This document shows, one piece after another, positions 1-7,159 of a DNA stretch of 13,510 bases. A model generated the notes under the pieces. That model was not told the DNA's origin. It saw only the letters and a list, made by a program, of their open reading frames with translations, and did not search any database. Every line of letters begins with the position of its first letter. Within the stretch, counting starts at the first letter, position 1. A program made the translations under genes and the position numbers. The DNA comes from CAYVDH01 sp964450355 (lineage in GTDB: Bacteria > Bacteroidota > Bacteroidia > NS11-12g > UBA955), in contig CAYVDH010000092.1 in assembly GCA_964450355.1 (NCBI GenBank), positions 1 through 13,510 of the forward strand, given 5' to 3'.

Positions 1-184
1 TTAGATAAAGTAAAATAAAAAAATACTTAATCGTATATATAAAATACTCTCAATAAAAAATTTTTAATTCATATAATTTGTATTAATTTCGTTAAAAATT
101 TAAAGAATAAAAAATCAGAAATAAAATCTTTTCTTAAAACATATAAAAAAAACTAAATTTGCAACCCTTTTTATTGAAAAATCA
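1..184. other. AT-rich leader region before the first operon
   Basis: This stretch is almost entirely A and T, with stops in all frames at short intervals, so I see no credible coding sequence. Its only interpretable element is the -7-like box at 154-161. Whether the gene to the left, outside the window, ends near base 1 cannot be decided. Confidence 0.6.
130..161 (+). promoter_or_regulatory. Putative Bacteroidota-type promoter of the DUF349 operon
   Basis: TAAATTTG at 154-161 is an exact match to the Bacteroidota -7 consensus TAnnTTTG and is followed by CA, as often seen. The G lies 23 bases before the ATG at 185, which gives a short untranslated leader of roughly 15-20 bases. The -33 element is weak: only a T-rich stretch near 129-135, without a TTG. 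Assignment is by consensus only. Confidence 0.55.
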
Positions 185-2062
185 ATGGATACAGAATTAA
201 ACGATAAGGATATTTTATCCCAAGATCAGTCGGACTCACAATTAGAAACAGTAATCACCACCTTAGAAAAAAAAGGTGATACAGAAGACCACGATGAAAT
301 AATTGAGATAGAGGAAGATAAAAGAGATACTACAGATTATTCAGCTTACACAAAACAAGATTTTGTGAAAAAAGCACAATCATTAATTGATTACCCCAAC
401 ATCAAAGAAGCCAATGATGTGTTTAAAAAAATTCGTGTTTTATTTGACGATATCATCAAAAAGGACAGGGTTGTTGAAATAAAAGAATGGGCAGACAATG
501 GCAATGAAGTCAGGGATTTTAAACCGGGATATGACGAAGATAAGGAGCAATTTTACAAAGCTTATACCAAGTTTTTAGAAAAAAGAGCAGAGGAAAAAAA
601 ACTAGCTGAAGAAGAAAAAGCTAAAAACTTAAAAGCCAAACAAAACATCATTGAAAAATTGAAGGAATTGGCAATGCAAGATGAAACAGAAAGTGTTTTC
701 AAGCAAGTTAGAGACATTCAAAAAGAATGGAAGCAAATCAGAACAGTTCCTAAAGAATACATGCAAGAATTGTGGGATAGTTACAGATTTTATATTGATA
801 AATTTTACGATAATTTAACCATAAACAACGAATTAAAGGAGTTAGATAGACAAAAAAATCTTGAAATTAAAATTGATTTAATCAAAAAAGTAACGTTGTT
901 GCACGAGGAGAATTCAATTAAAAAAACATACATTTTACTCAATAAATACCACGAAGATTTTAAAAATGCAGGTCCTGTGCCCGGCAAAGATGTAGCCGAA
1001 GACATTTGGAAACGATTTAAAGAGGCGAGTGATAAAGTTTTGAATGAAAAAAGGGAACAAATTGAAGTCATAAACGCCAAAAGAAAAGAAAATTTAGAAT
1101 TGAAAAAGGTTTTATGTGAAAAAATGGAACTAATTTCAAATTTAAATTACGATAATTTTAAAGCATGGAAAGAAAAAACTGAAGAAGCTAATTCAATTTT
1201 CAATGAATGGAAACAAATAGGTCCTGTCCCAGAAAGCATGAATGATCAAATTTGGAAAAGATTCAGAGAGTCTCAAAATGTATTTAACCACAACAAAAAG
1301 TTGTTTTTTGAAAAATTAAACAGCGGAAGAGAAGAAAATTTAAAATTAAAAATTGAATTGTGCGAACAAGCCGAAAAACTTGCAATAAGCACTCAATATG
1401 ATTCAGCTTCCAAAGCCATCATATCACTTCAAGAAAAATGGAAATCCATAGGTCCTGTTCCTGAAAAAGTGAATGAAGAAGTTTGGCAAAGATTTAGAAA
1501 AGCTTGTGATTCATTTTTTGAAAAAAGAGGGGAGTTCTATAAAGTGAAAAACGATGAAGAAAAAGTGAATCAAACCAACAAAGAATCAATCATCGAAAAA
1601 GTAGAAAAACTGATTGAAGTAGAAAATGGAAACGAAGCTTTTGAAGAACTTAAAAAGTTGCAAAAAGAATGGCTAACAATAGGTTTTGTGCCGTTTAAAG
1701 TTAAAAATACCTTGCAAGAAAAATACAGCAAAGCTGTAGATGCAATTTATAAAAAACACAAACAATCTGCTGAAGAAAATAAAAATTTAAGGTTAAAAGA
1801 GCATTTTGAAATGTTGGCTTCAGCGCCAAATGGAGAAGATAAACTAAGGCATGAAGAAAGGATTTTAAATGATAAAATTAAAATGCTAAAAGAAGATTCT
1901 GAAACCCTAAAAAATAACATTGAATTTTTTGCTAAATCTAAAAATGCAGACGCCTTAAGGTCTCAAATTGAACAAAAAGTAATTATAGCGAACCAACAAA
2001 TATCCAAATTACAAGAAGAATTAAAATTGCTTAGAACATTCAAAAAAAGTTCAGTAAGATAA
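185..2062 (+). CDS. DUF349 repeat protein (625 aa)
   Basis: Large acidic/basic, coiled-coil-rich cytoplasmic protein built from DUF349 repeats; the family has no established biochemical function. The repeat hallmark, an aromatic residue followed by K-x-I/A-G-P-V-P and then W-x-R-F, is visible with W or its equivalent at residues 182, 259, 342, 419 and 496. That makes five copies spaced 77-83 residues apart. W102 sits 80 residues before the first and probably marks a degenerate sixth copy. Copies 3 and 4 are the most canonical (WKQIGPVP, WKSIGPVP); copy 1 has RTVP and copy 5 has GFVP. The first 50 residues are very acidic, and residues from about 535 to 620 form a predicted long coiled coil. 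Length and repeat number are usual for Bacteroidota members. No signal peptide or membrane segment is seen. First gene of a five-gene plus-strand operon, 18 bases before the next start. Confidence 0.9.
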   Translation: MDTELNDKDILSQDQSDSQLETVITTLEKKGDTEDHDEIIEIEEDKRDTTDYSAYTKQDFVKKAQSLIDYPNIKEANDVFKKIRVLFDDIIKKDRVVEIKEWADNGNEVRDFKPGYDEDKEQFYKAYTKFLEKRAEEKKLAEEEKAKNLKAKQNIIEKLKELAMQDETESVFKQVRDIQKEWKQIRTVPKEYMQELWDSYRFYIDKFYDNLTINNELKELDRQKNLEIKIDLIKKVTLLHEENSIKKTYILLNKYHEDFKNAGPVPGKDVAEDIWKRFKEASDKVLNEKREQIEVINAKRKENLELKKVLCEKMELISNLNYDNFKAWKEKTEEANSIFNEWKQIGPVPESMNDQIWKRFRESQNVFNHNKKLFFEKLNSGREENLKLKIELCEQAEKLAISTQYDSASKAIISLQEKWKSIGPVPEKVNEEVWQRFRKACDSFFEKRGEFYKVKNDEEKVNQTNKESIIEKVEKLIEVENGNEAFEELKKLQKEWLTIGFVPFKVKNTLQEKYSKAVDAIYKKHKQSAEENKNLRLKEHFEMLASAPNGEDKLRHEERILNDKIKMLKEDSETLKNNIEFFAKSKNADALRSQIEQKVIIANQQISKLQEELKLLRTFKKSSVR

Positions 2063-2080
2063 TTTTTCAGTATTGAATAT

Positions 2081-2866
2081 ATGTGGAACTCTTTAAATTT
2101 TGCTTTCAACTATCTTTTGTATTTTTTCACTTCTGGAACAAAACATTCTGTTCACAGTCCTTTTGTGTACGATTTCGTTGTTAATGTTTTAAATAAAAGA
2201 AAAGACAAGCCACAATACCATGCCATTGAGTTAATAAGAAGTAATTTATTAAAGACTGAAGCTGAAATTGAAATGATTGATTTTGGGGCAAAAAGCAATG
2301 GACAAAAGACTAAAAAAAAAGTGAAAGACATTGCTAAATCAAGTTCTAAATCTGCCAAATACGCTGAATTGTTAGAAAGAATTTGTTTTTATTACCAACC
2401 ACAAATAGCCTTAGAACTAGGAACATCGCTTGGAATAAGCACATTGTATCAATCCATTGGAATACAAAATGGACAATTGATAACAATAGAAGGCAATTCC
2501 AAAAGCTCAGAAATAGCGCTATACAATGCCCAAAAATTAGAATTGCAAAACATTCAATTTGTAACAGGCGAATTTGATAAAGCCTTGCCACATATATTGC
2601 CTCAATTGCCACAACTAGATTATGTTTTTTTTGATGGAAACCATACCTTGGAGGCAACTTTAACATACTTTGAATGGTGTCTTGAAAAATCTCATAACAA
2701 TAGTATTTTTGTGTTTGACGATATTCGATGGAGCAATGACATGAATTTAGCGTGGAATAAAATATGCAATCACCCTCAAGTAACAGTTACTATTGATTTG
2801 TATGCAATGGGTATTGTTTTTTTTAGACATGAACAAGTTAAGGAATCTTTTACATTAAGGTTTTAA
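2081..2866 (+). CDS. Class I SAM-dependent methyltransferase (261 aa)
   Basis: A Rossmann-fold methyltransferase of the O-methyltransferase/Methyltransf_24 type; the substrate is unknown. Motif I is ALELGTSLG at 110-118, the acidic end of the next strand is IEGNS, and FFDGNH (183-188) and FDDIRWS (212-218) give the later strand acids expected in this fold. The N-terminal third carries features I associate with a Bacteroidota-specific subgroup: HSVHSPFVYDF at 22-32, IDFGAKS from residue 66, and a lysine/serine-rich segment IAKSSSKSAKYAELL at 84-98. Hydrophobic residues 5-16 could be a membrane-contacting helix rather than a signal peptide. It lies 18 bases after the DUF349 gene and 3 bases before the YihY gene, so it is co-transcribed. 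A run of nine A (2312-2320) lies inside the frame without disrupting it. Confidence 0.85.
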   Translation: MWNSLNFAFNYLLYFFTSGTKHSVHSPFVYDFVVNVLNKRKDKPQYHAIELIRSNLLKTEAEIEMIDFGAKSNGQKTKKKVKDIAKSSSKSAKYAELLERICFYYQPQIALELGTSLGISTLYQSIGIQNGQLITIEGNSKSSEIALYNAQKLELQNIQFVTGEFDKALPHILPQLPQLDYVFFDGNHTLEATLTYFEWCLEKSHNNSIFVFDDIRWSNDMNLAWNKICNHPQVTVTIDLYAMGIVFFRHEQVKESFTLRF

Positions 2867-2869
2867 ACA

Positions 2870-3844
2870 ATGGCTTTAAAAATCAATCAACTTCAAAATA
2901 AATTAGCCAAAACTATATTGATAAGAAAGCTAATTGTTTTTTTGGACAACATCATTCCTCCAGGTTTTCAAGGCGCTTCCCTTTATTCAGTCATGCAGTT
3001 TTTTTTTAAAGGAATTATAAGCCCTAGATTTAATCTTTATGCAGGGTCTTTGTCTTGGAACTTTTTTTTAGCCATTTTTCCTTCATTGATTTTTATTTTT
3101 ACCCTTATTGCCTATTTACCAGGTTATAGTTTGCAAAAAACAATTTTATTGCAATTGGATTTTTTTCTGCCTGATGATGCTTACAAAGTCATAAAAACTA
3201 CAGTTAGAGACATTGTTTCAAAACAGAGGAGTGGATTGTTGTCCTTTGGTTTTATTACAGCTCTTTATTTTGCTAGCAATGGAGTATTTTCTATGATGGT
3301 AGCCTTTGATAGCAATTTCAGAGACGATGAAAAAAGAAAATCTAATTTTTTCATTAAAAGAGCTCGCTCTATAGTGCTCACCCTTGTCATCACAGTATTG
3401 ATATTGTTAGCGTTGACCGTGTTAATTTCTGGAAATTTACTAAGCAGTTACATTGTAAAAAAACACATACTTAATAAATCCATCATGGTGTTTTTTGTTG
3501 ATTTTACTCAATTGATTACATTGTCCGCCCTTTTGTTTTTTATCATGAGTTGCTTGTATTATTTTGGTCATTCTGCTAAAAAAAGGTGGAAGTTTTTTTC
3601 ACCAGGTGCCATATTTGCCAGCGTATTATCCATCATAGCGACTTACTTATTTAGCAGTTATGTGGATGGATTTCAAAGTTACAATAAGTTGTATGGAAGT
3701 ATTGGAGCAGTCATAGTAATGATGTTACTTATCTATTTTAATACCATGTGTGTATTGCTTGGTTTTGAATTGAATAAAAGCATAGATAATGTGGTGCAAA
3801 TCTCACAACAAAAACGGAAGTTAGAAAACAGATTTTATAATTAA
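2870..3844 (+). CDS. YihY/virulence factor BrkB family inner-membrane protein (324 aa)
   Basis: Polytopic membrane protein of the YihY/BrkB family (historically misnamed ribonuclease BN); its molecular role is not established, and transport or envelope functions have been proposed. Six hydrophobic segments are visible at roughly residues 60-82, 122-143, 168-190, 208-232, 244-264 and 277-300. Family signatures are the NLYAGSLSWNFFLAIFP block (55-71) in the first segment and YNKLYGSIGAVIV (271-283), which ends in the GFELN motif (298-302). An N-terminal cytoplasmic stretch of about 50 residues and a short basic C-tail are typical. The start lies 3 bases after the methyltransferase stop, and its TAA overlaps the next ATG by one base (TAATG), suggesting translational coupling. 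Nine consecutive T (2999-3007) encode three Phe residues. Confidence 0.9.
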   Translation: MALKINQLQNKLAKTILIRKLIVFLDNIIPPGFQGASLYSVMQFFFKGIISPRFNLYAGSLSWNFFLAIFPSLIFIFTLIAYLPGYSLQKTILLQLDFFLPDDAYKVIKTTVRDIVSKQRSGLLSFGFITALYFASNGVFSMMVAFDSNFRDDEKRKSNFFIKRARSIVLTLVITVLILLALTVLISGNLLSSYIVKKHILNKSIMVFFVDFTQLITLSALLFFIMSCLYYFGHSAKKRWKFFSPGAIFASVLSIIATYLFSSYVDGFQSYNKLYGSIGAVIVMMLLIYFNTMCVLLGFELNKSIDNVVQISQQKRKLENRFYN

Positions 3845-4506
3845 TGAAACCTGTATATGCCCCATTTTATTGGTTGAAGTTGGTTAAAAATAAAGTGTTT
3901 AACCCATTTAAATCTTCAAAAAAGTATTGGGAAAAATGGCATATAAATAATAAGAACAAAGAAACCAAGTATAATCAAATTTCGGAGTTTAAAATCCAAG
4001 TTGTAAACGATTGGATTCATCAATACAAAATTAAAAATGTCATTGATTTTGGTTGTGGTGACGGAAGTATTCTGAATCACATTTCTTTTGAAAATTATTT
4101 GGGAGTAGATGTCAGCGAAACAGCAATTGATCTTTGTCAAAAAAAACAAAAAAAGGATGCTTCAATAGCATTTATAACATTAGAAAAATATAAAGGAGCA
4201 AAAGCACAAATGACAATCAGTTTGGATGTCATATATTATTTAGTAGAAGATTTAATTTATAAACAATACTTGACTAAATTGTTTGACTCAAGTGAAAGTT
4301 ATGTATTAATTTATTCAACGAATGTTAATGGCTATAATGAACTAATACCTCATATAAAACATCGACAATTTACTGATTGGGTAAAAAAGTGCAAAAAAGA
4401 TTTTGTGTTAATCAATCACATTAAAGACGAAAACCAAAATTTTGAAGGACATGAACAAGCTAATAAATGCGAGTTTTATTTGTATCAAAAATTGATTTTA
4501 AAATGA
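3844..4506 (+). CDS. Class I SAM-dependent methyltransferase (220 aa)
   Basis: Small cytoplasmic methyltransferase with a standard Rossmann fold; the substrate is unknown. Motif I is VIDFGCGDGS at 66-75, motif II is LGVDVS at 86-91 with D89 expected to contact the ribose of SAM, and the motif IV-like strand is SLDVIYYL at 126-133. About 60 residues precede motif I, including the SKKYWEKWH segment. The tail after residue 150 is not a recognisable separate domain. It is clearly a different subfamily from the methyltransferase two genes upstream: motif I is FGCGDGS rather than LGTSLG, and the HSPFVYDF block is absent. It overlaps the YihY stop by one base and the downstream lipoprotein start by four (ATGA), so all three are probably translated from one mRNA. 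Confidence 0.85.
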   Translation: MKPVYAPFYWLKLVKNKVFNPFKSSKKYWEKWHINNKNKETKYNQISEFKIQVVNDWIHQYKIKNVIDFGCGDGSILNHISFENYLGVDVSETAIDLCQKKQKKDASIAFITLEKYKGAKAQMTISLDVIYYLVEDLIYKQYLTKLFDSSESYVLIYSTNVNGYNELIPHIKHRQFTDWVKKCKKDFVLINHIKDENQNFEGHEQANKCEFYLYQKLILK

Positions 4507-5165
4507 AGGTTTTTATTTTATTGTTAACTCTCTTCCTTTTTTCGTGCCAATCTAAAGTGATAAAAAAGGCCACATCAACTTCAATTATAAGTTTAATATC
4601 AATAAAAGAGCGAAGTGATTTTAATAGTTATAAAATCTACTCATGGAGAAAATTGAATAATCAATTGACGCTGATTGGAAAATTTAATAATGATACTGTT
4701 TTGGACACATTAAAACATGTTTTATTGGATTTAAATTTACATCAAGAAATAAAGTATGTGCCAAGAGAATGGGATACGTTAGTTCATTGGTTTAATATGA
4801 AAGGTCATTCAAGTAATAAAATCATGGGTCGTGGTTTTAAAACATTAAATTTAGGGGAAGGAATTGGACTTTATACTTTGATTAATATTGGTGATAACAA
4901 CAAAAATGAATTAGATGAGATAGCTTTGGTAATTGATTATTTTGATTTTTCACAACTTAATTCATGCAATGTTTATGAATATAACGAAAATAGATGGAAG
5001 AACTTGTTTAATTTCGAAATTCATGAAATGGCATTTTATTTACCCTACAATGAAAATGAAATAAGAGATTTTTTGATTCAAAAAAATGGAAAATGGTATT
5101 ATAGAGATTATCAAAAGTCCATTTTGACAGGAAATGAAAATGATTTTAAACCATTAACCTATTAA
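4503..5165 (+). CDS. Uncharacterised lipoprotein with a GDxNxxxxDEI loop (220 aa)
   Basis: I chose the ATG at 4503 rather than an in-frame ATG 12 codons upstream. From 4503 the protein starts with a classic lipoprotein signal (K2, hydrophobic 3-13, lipobox LFSC with C15), and the start makes an ATGA overlap with the preceding stop. The mature protein should be lipid-anchored and face the periplasm or surface. No named family is recognised with certainty. Residues 130-140, GDNNKNELDEI, resemble the acidic calcium-binding loops of FG-GAP/VCBS or dockerin-like sequences (GDxNxDGxDE), but with N and E replacing some expected D and G. The following stretch (LVIDYFDFSQLNSCNVYEY) reads as beta strands. 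Base composition is low: about 26% GC over 240 bases counted by hand. Last gene of the plus-strand operon; its stop overlaps the opposing gene's stop. Confidence 0.75.
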   Translation: MKVFILLLTLFLFSCQSKVIKKATSTSIISLISIKERSDFNSYKIYSWRKLNNQLTLIGKFNNDTVLDTLKHVLLDLNLHQEIKYVPREWDTLVHWFNMKGHSSNKIMGRGFKTLNLGEGIGLYTLINIGDNNKNELDEIALVIDYFDFSQLNSCNVYEYNENRWKNLFNFEIHEMAFYLPYNENEIRDFLIQKNGKWYYRDYQKSILTGNENDFKPLTY

Positions 5166-7159
5166 TCTTCTTCTCCACCAAATAGCCGTTCAAAAAAGCC
5201 AGCTTTTTTCAATTCTCCATTGATGTATTTTTCTTTGTAATCGAATTCTCCATCTGGTTTGTAATGTTTCCAAGTGCCGTCTTTAATGCCTTTGCGGTAC
5301 CTGCCCTTAGTTTTAATGATGCCATTTTCATAGTATTCCATGTAAGCGCCATCAATGGTGTTACCGTCCATTTCAGTAGCAGTTTTTATTTGACCATTGT
5401 CGTAATAGGTACAGTTTAAATTGTTTTGGAAATTGGCTATTAAAAATAAATCCAGAGCTGTTAAAGTATCAGATTCGTTTTCAAGCGATGTGTCTTCAGT
5501 AATTTGTTCAATTTCATATTTTTTATAAGCCGATGATATCACGGTTCTCATTTTATCGCCATCACCACTTAAACTCAATCCAATATGAGGAAAACATCGA
5601 ATGTAATTTTGATTTTTTTGAGAACTGTTCCAACTTTCGGGGTTCATTAACCCTTTAAAATTGGCAAAATGCCTGTCTGCACTCATGTATGTGAACACAC
5701 TTATTTTATCGCTAAATTGGCTTCTAAATGAGCGGTAATCATCGTTTTTGCCAAGTACTTTGTCATTTTCAAAATCATCTATAGTTAATAACAGTGTTTT
5801 TGGATCATCGCTCATCACCACGTAATTGTCTAATACCGTGTAATAAGGTTTCGAAAATTTTGCAAATAATTTACCGAATAGTGATTTAAATAATCCTTTA
5901 ACTTCAAGGTACTTGATTGAATGCTCTCTGTACACTACTTCTTTAAATTTTAAAGGTGTTCTTTTGCGTATTTGTTTTTCTATTTGATTTAAATTATCAA
6001 TAGCATTGTTGATGTTGTTGGCTTTAATTGCCATGATAGAATGCACTTTGTTGCCTATCAGTTTATCCGTTTGATATTGCGCTATAGCTATTTCATTGTC
6101 TATCCAATCAAACAAATTTTTCTGCAAATTGATATTTAATAATTTTTCAACTTTTTTAATGTTTTGAGTGTTTTCTTCGTAGGATGCCAAGTCTTTTTTC
6201 CATATCTCATTTAATTTTTGATAAAAACCATTAAAATTATCAAAACCCATGCTGAGGTAAAAGGATGTTTTTTCCGAAAATATGTTCTCTGAGTTAGTTT
6301 CGGCTTTGCCAGAATAGGAGAGGGCTTGCAAATAAGAACTGATGCTGTCGTTTACCAATGAATAACCATCAGCGGTCAAAACATTGTCTTTTAATTGCCA
6401 ATCGAAGGCGGTGTAAAACAAGCTGCTGAACAATTCTTTTACATCGGTGACATCGTCCATGTACACACCCATGTATTGATGAAAAGTATTGAAGTTAATG
6501 AATACTCTGCACAAGCCATTGGCTGTAGTTAGTTGATTTATTTCATCAAATCGTTTGGCGCTTGCAAGTTGACCAGTATTGGCTTGTGAGGTGACAATGA
6601 CTTTGTCCATCAATGATTTATTGTAGCTTAATACAAGGTAATTTTTAGCAAAAGATAAATACAGTACTTCCCTAGTTTTTGAGTCCATGAATTCATGGAT
6701 TTCATTGTCTAAATAGGTTCTAACGGTATGAGAATAGCCAAATCTTTTGATAAGAGTAACCAAAGAGGTTTTAATAATATCTGATTTAGAAGCTTCTTTG
6801 ATGTCTGTGTAATACACAAAATCATAATCTTTGGCTTTGGTCATGTGAGTAGAAATAATCAAATGCCTTTTGCCTATGAGGTTAAAAATAGTTTGGTTGT
6901 TTTTTACCATGTCATCCAACACATCGGCATTTTTTGTTATTTCAGCAAATGCAGGAAAGGTTTTTAGGTCGTTCCACATGTCGCTTGAGCTGAAAGTTTG
7001 CCAACTTTCAATAGGTTTTTCTGTTTCTATCACCATCACAGCATCATCAGGAATGAGATTAAAACCATCGATGTATTTACTTGGCGAAAACTTAAGCCAA
7101 GCCCAATAGCCTGCTATGGCTAATAAAATAATGGCGAGTATAATGAGTATTTTTTTCAT
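5162..7159 (-). CDS. Membrane-anchored DUF3352-like protein with C-terminal YwqK/MORN-2 repeats (665 aa)
   Basis: An N-terminal hydrophobic helix (about 4-22) after MKK acts as a signal anchor, leaving a large periplasmic body. Residues about 30-560 resemble DUF3352-type proteins of Bacteroidota (the opening SPSKYIDGFNLIPDDAVMVIE is the part I recognise); function unknown. The last 85 residues contain three copies of a short repeat centred on YYDNG (585-589), YYENG (609-613) and HYKPDG (632-637), a strict 24-residue period. It matches MORN-2/YwqK-type repeats, with D/E-G-x-x-x-x-Y between copies. It starts within the stop of the upstream DUF1573 gene (ATGA overlap), so translation is probably coupled. 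It is the last gene of a four-gene minus-strand operon and is closer to 38-40% GC (hand counts of a few rows) than its upstream neighbour. The YwqK label antitoxin should not be taken literally here; no toxin gene is adjacent. Confidence 0.75.
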   Translation of the reverse strand: MKKILIILAIILLAIAGYWAWLKFSPSKYIDGFNLIPDDAVMVIETEKPIESWQTFSSSDMWNDLKTFPAFAEITKNADVLDDMVKNNQTIFNLIGKRHLIISTHMTKAKDYDFVYYTDIKEASKSDIIKTSLVTLIKRFGYSHTVRTYLDNEIHEFMDSKTREVLYLSFAKNYLVLSYNKSLMDKVIVTSQANTGQLASAKRFDEINQLTTANGLCRVFINFNTFHQYMGVYMDDVTDVKELFSSLFYTAFDWQLKDNVLTADGYSLVNDSISSYLQALSYSGKAETNSENIFSEKTSFYLSMGFDNFNGFYQKLNEIWKKDLASYEENTQNIKKVEKLLNINLQKNLFDWIDNEIAIAQYQTDKLIGNKVHSIMAIKANNINNAIDNLNQIEKQIRKRTPLKFKEVVYREHSIKYLEVKGLFKSLFGKLFAKFSKPYYTVLDNYVVMSDDPKTLLLTIDDFENDKVLGKNDDYRSFRSQFSDKISVFTYMSADRHFANFKGLMNPESWNSSQKNQNYIRCFPHIGLSLSGDGDKMRTVISSAYKKYEIEQITEDTSLENESDTLTALDLFLIANFQNNLNCTYYDNGQIKTATEMDGNTIDGAYMEYYENGIIKTKGRYRKGIKDGTWKHYKPDGEFDYKEKYINGELKKAGFFERLFGGEED
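5192..5209. terminator. Possible weak bidirectional hairpin at the operon junction
   Basis: A6GC-CA-GCT6 is a perfect 8-base inverted repeat around two bases. With a realistic four-base loop it gives a seven-pair stem, A6G against CT6. It lies 27 bases after the plus-strand lipoprotein stop, where a terminator for that operon would be expected, and the U6 arm would be the terminal U-tract. It is AT-rich with one or two GC pairs, and it also encodes KKAGFF in the opposing gene, so it may be only a lysine/phenylalanine codon coincidence. Confidence 0.22.

Noticed and set aside
1..66. Possible end of a minus-strand gene at the left edge
   Set aside because: About 20 open codons in low-complexity AT sequence encode an unremarkable hydrophobic string; no support for a gene.
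259..278. Inverted repeat CACCTT...AAGGTG near the start of the DUF349 gene
   Set aside because: Only six pairs over an A-rich loop of eight bases inside a coding region, with no regulatory context; likely chance.
2312..3007. Runs A9 (2312-2320) and T9 (2999-3007) in adjacent genes, considered as phase-variation or slippage sites
   Set aside because: Both runs are in frame and the proteins read through normally; runs of nine are expected in an AT-rich genome, and no alternative-frame product is supported.
4467..4502. Upstream in-frame ATG that would extend the lipoprotein by 12 residues
   Set aside because: It would push 12 residues including polar ones ahead of the signal peptide and overlap the methyltransferase by 40 bases; the ATG at 4503 gives a normal lipobox and an ATGA junction.
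5111..5127. TCAAAA-GTCCA-TTTTGA inverted repeat near the end of the lipoprotein gene, tested as a terminator for the minus-strand operon
   Set aside because: Six mostly A-T pairs and no T-run follows on the minus strand, so it does not look like an intrinsic terminator.
5162..7159. Toxin-antitoxin system suggested by the YwqK label
   Set aside because: The label is historical; the protein is a large membrane-anchored molecule and no small toxin gene is next to it.
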